Shown here: positions 60,031 through 64,000 of the stretch, piece by piece | How the letters are laid out: every line of letters begins with the position of its first letter | Numbering within the stretch: the first letter of the stretch is position 1 | Assembly: GCF_000524195.1 (NCBI RefSeq) | Contig: NW_020170404.1 | Coordinates: forward strand, 159,436-223,435 | Reading direction: 5' to 3' | DNA: 64,000 nt | Source: Echinococcus granulosus | Taxonomy: Eukaryota > Platyhelminthes > Cestoda > Cyclophyllidea > Taeniidae | Made by a program: the position numbers and the translations under genes | The notes under the pieces: generated by a model | What the model saw: only the letters and a program-made list of their open reading frames with translations | Told to the model about the DNA's origin: nothing | Databases searched by the model: none

Positions 60031-63000
60031 ACTTTTTTGATTATTTAGTGGGTCGTGGCGGTTAGCTTTCCTCCACGGGCCGGGTAGTGGTCAAGACAGC
60101 CTTTATGTTCAATTAGGCGAAACGGGTTTGCAGTAAGTGGGCTACATTTATTAGTTGTAGTCTAGAACAGAAAGCATCTTCTCATTCGAATATCGTGTTA
60201 GAGAATTAGGGACTACATCGGACGTACAATCGAAATCATTAGCAAACAGTCGATCCATTAGGATTCCAGCAATAACAGGACGTAATTTTTGGATCGTAAA
60301 GGGCTTTTGATGGCCCATGTTAACTCTATTGCAGAGACTATTTGAAAAAGAAGTCGAAAACCCAACAAAAGATGAAGAACTGAACCACTAACCATTGATA
60401 GTGGCCTTGGGATTGACAAAACCCATCACACCACTTCCAGCAATCTGTTTTTGAGAGCAAAACTTACTCTTCGAAGGCTCTTGATGGCAAATTTACATTT
60501 GCTAATGGGATTAAGTGTAATGGCGTGAGTACCCCAAAATTTATTCTCAATAACAAGTCCATAAGTTTTGTTTCTGCTCTATTTATGCCACGTTCCGAGC
60601 CTGGGCACAATAATGACGGTTAAAAAGTAAATAGTCACGTTCTCTCCGAGGCGTTTTAATGCGGAGGGGTGAGGAGAGGAGGTAGTAGAAAGAATGAGAA
60701 GGGGGAAATTGGACTAGTGATGGGGTTAGTTGGAGGGTCGTTTGTTTGCTTTAGGCCTGGTAACCACGGTGACACCTTACACACAAACACACACGGCCGC
60801 TTTTATTGGCTCGCGATGGGGTTAGAATAGGTGGTAACACCCAGTTTCGGTCGATTATGATCTCAGCTGCATGGTGGTAGAGGGCATGGGAAATATGAGG
60901 TGACCTTCCGGTCACAATGGGATTTTAGGGTTTAAACTAAAAAAGAAAAGGTCCACACGGTCCTTCCCTATAGTTATGCATCTATCTCAACGTTTACCTA
61001 GAAGCTAGAAAGTGACTTTGACCTAGATTGACTTGGCAGTGAGGTGGAACTATCTGGAATAGCCTGCTTCACTTCGTCATCAGGCATTGGTGATGTTACC
61101 TGGTGGAATGCACCATCCCCCTCATAAGTGTCAGTCTTCTCTGTTTTTGTGCTTGTGTTCAAGATTGTGTGTTATTTTCATCTTTCTCACAGAAAGATTG
61201 TTCGTGTCTTGTGGGCTGACGCGACTTCCAAGGTCAGAATAAAATGTCTCTGAGAATGGCTGTTACATGGTGAGGTGGAAAATACCACGGCTGAAATCGT
61301 CACAGACAGACAGACTTAAGACTGGAGGTTTCTGCCTTAAAAGATCGACATCATTCAATTGTCTTTCACCTTAACAACCAAGTGTGCCACCGCCGTGTGG
61401 TGATGTGTTTGAAGTACTCTGTAGGTAGGAGAACATATTGGGGGTCTCGAGACGTCCGCCTTCATTGTCCCCAGGAGACATCTTCCATTATCACCTGCAT
61501 GTACTTACTAGCAAGTACTATTGCTCACCGCCTTCATTTATGATGTCTGGATTGGGCTAGCGCACGCACGGCAGTAGGAGACACTGGGCAATGCCATCAA
61601 GGTCGTCCGCAGTCAACAGAACGACTTGTACGTCCCTTATACAATCACGTGAGTCCCACCAACAATTAATCTACTGTGGTACAAAACGGCTTTCCAAAAA
61701 TCTTAACTGTTTGACAAATATCGAAAGTGGATCGGTACAGGATTCTGTTGCTAAAGGCCAGCTCCAACAGTAGTATGGGTTCTCTGTTAACCCCTCTGCA
61801 GTGTGACGGTACCTAAACACTCTACAACTTACATTCTAGAGTAAATTAAAGTGTACAAAGATTAAAACAGACTAAACAGCATTGGCTTAATTATTTCCAA
61901 CTCAAGCACTTAGGATGAGGCTGGACATACTACCTATCATGTCTTTAATCTGAAGTCCATAAAGAATGGGGATTGGGGAGGGAAGGCAGTGAGCTAACTA
62001 TGCCCAGCATGGGAAATAAGTAGCGGACTATAATTGAAGGGAACCTGAAATTAAATGACACTTTAATTTAATCTTAATTGTTAGTTCAATTCGCCATTTT
62101 GATGTCATGTGAGCCCCTGGACTGGGAACCAGAAGAAGAGGGAGGAGAAAAATTTCCCGCTGTTTCTTTTTTCTGATAAAGTGCCTATCTCTTGAATCAT
62201 CACCTAGGCGCCTTTCTTAAATAGACAAGGAGGAGGAAAAAAAGGAAAAATTTTAAGGGCTGAAAGAATGCTATCCTAATGAGGACAGTCTACTACCGGC
62301 CTTTTCTTATCCTCCTCTTCCTCTCCTCCTCCACGCCCCCACTCCGCATACACATGCTGCCGACGTATTTTAGCATGGGGAGGGATAAGTCAATTAGAAG
62401 AGGCTTTATTTACACAGAAGTAGTCTGTCAACTCTGCAACAGTGTTTACCCTGAACAAATATGGGGAATTCAAACAGGTTCTCCCTCTTTCGGAATATAG
62501 TGCCAGAGGGCTTATTCGTAAGGCTCGAGTTGATTGTAATCATTTGATTGATCGGCGTGGACGAAGGAACGAACAAACGAACCGAGGAATGAGGAGTGAC
62601 TAACAAAGAAAATTGTTTTCCCCTCTTAGAAAAATACTAGTGCATGCCATGACACATGGGAATTGAGGGAGCATTTGAGTGTCCTAAGGTTCGCCTCATG
62701 CTCCCTGTCTGCCTGTCTGTCCATTAAGCATGCATTTTTGATTACTGAGCTGGGAGCATTAAAAATGTTATTTTTTAAACTCCTTTTGAGAACTTTATGT
62801 GATGACTTTGAACCATTATGAGATACTAGCGTGGTGCCGAATGAGGCACCTACCTACTTTGAGCTCTATAGGTAGATTTCCCCTTTCTCGTCTCGTTTGA
62901 GGGGCTATTACATCCTGTCTACCACCCAACCATTGTCTCAAAATTAGCCAAACAAATTCGCATTAACTAAGCCTGGATGATTAAGTGGTGCTGGTAGAAA

Positions 63001-64000
63001 AGGAGTAAAAGTTGTGTGGTTTAGATGTTACTAGGTATTTGATTTGACCGTTTTCAGTAGTATCGGGATTTAACCCTATGTTTGTCTAGTGGAGTGCATA
63101 AGACCCTTCTTTTTGAATAAGAAGATGACAAATACTACGGAAGATGCAAAAAAGGATTCGACAGGGCTCAATTGCATTCAAAAGTGGATTTCATTGTAAA
63201 CTCTTCCACTTTTCGTTTTCTTATTTGCTACGCATTTCACTGAGATTGAACTGAGTAATTTTCGCTACTTAAGAACGAATTTTTATTCAACCCAATAGAA
63301 AAGGCCTAGTGAGTTCTGAAAGTGTAGAAAGAGACAGAAGATAGTGTTAAAATGAACTGCTTAAGCCTCTCAATTCCGCATTCCTCCCCAGCGAATCAGG
63401 TCGGCGTGAATGAGTGATGGAGGTCATAACAATGGACCCCCCTCCACTCATATCATGACAGTCAATTCAGGTGGACAGAAGAAAGGGAAAATAGCTCGTC
63501 TTTAAAGCACCAAATAGGAGACATAAATTTATTTTATTCTTTCAAATATCTAGTCAAGTGGAAAATCATCTAATTTTACGGTACATGGGGAGTAGGATGG
63601 TAAGGACCTCCCTCTAATCATGGCGATTGCAAAGTTGAGGCCATTTTTTTAACTCTGTAATTATAAATATTATATGAAAATTAAAAGAGGACGAACAAAA
63701 TGTGATTAATTAAAGCGACCTAAGGAAGGAACACTAAATTTTAATTACATGCCATCGAGACGAAAAAGGTGGGGATCCAGTGATAAAAAGAAAAAAAGTG
63801 GACATGATCATCACCCAGAGGGACTTATTCAAAATATCTAGTAAAAACATTCGTCTTGCAGCATTTTGTTGGGATATGAACTTTCAACCGACCATCGCTT
63901 TGTGTTTACTCGGCTGTCAAATGAATTTGCACTACAGTCCACCTGTTTAAGACCTGTGACATTTCCGGACACAAAAATAGCGGTCTATAAGAGTTGTTTG
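60031..64000. other. Intergenic, no gene recognised
   Basis: The sequence is mostly AT-rich with short frames only. It includes a GC-rich patch with an ATTGG box (60805-60809) beside CGGCCGC, and CTGCCTGTCTGTCC near 62710. No RNA gene is recognised. Confidence 0.5.

Overview
The window is nuclear DNA of an animal, most likely a parasitic flatworm (a tapeworm is my best guess). The genes are split by introns with GT..AG borders, two introns are only 31 and 37 nt long, and diverged dispersed repeats lie between and inside the genes. The tapeworm guess rests on these very short introns mixed with multi-kilobase ones; no sequence search was possible.

Layout. 0-5 kb: repeat copies and one unassigned minus-strand exon (1003-1385). 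5.05-6.05 kb: the 5' part of a minus-strand gene resembling GLMP, a glycosylated lysosomal membrane protein. 7.18-22.2 kb: a minus-strand gene of at least 11 coding exons for an ankyrin-repeat protein with two ankyrin blocks separated by a Ser/Pro-rich linker; nine of the 11 exons are close to whole or half multiples of one repeat doublet. 22.2-30.9 kb: intergenic, with repeats and a GC-rich CCAAT-box segment. 30.9-32.4 kb: a complete four-exon plus-strand eIF3H gene. 34.0-57.8 kb: a complete 13-exon minus-strand gene for a seven-cadherin-repeat protocadherin of about 1,320 residues. 57.8-64 kb: upstream sequence with a tandem duplication of about 590 bp.

The genes do not form a pathway. eIF3H works in translation initiation, GLMP in the lysosome, the protocadherin in cell adhesion, and the ankyrin protein is a presumed scaffold. 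eIF3H and the protocadherin converge, with their stop codons 1.6 kb apart. The ankyrin and GLMP genes are in tandem on the minus strand.

The most interesting signals are the exon-by-exon duplication seen in both the ankyrin and cadherin genes, three dispersed or tandem repeat families that I cannot assign to known elements, possible extra exons inside ankyrin-gene introns, and recurring GC-rich islands that carry CCAAT/ATTGG boxes.
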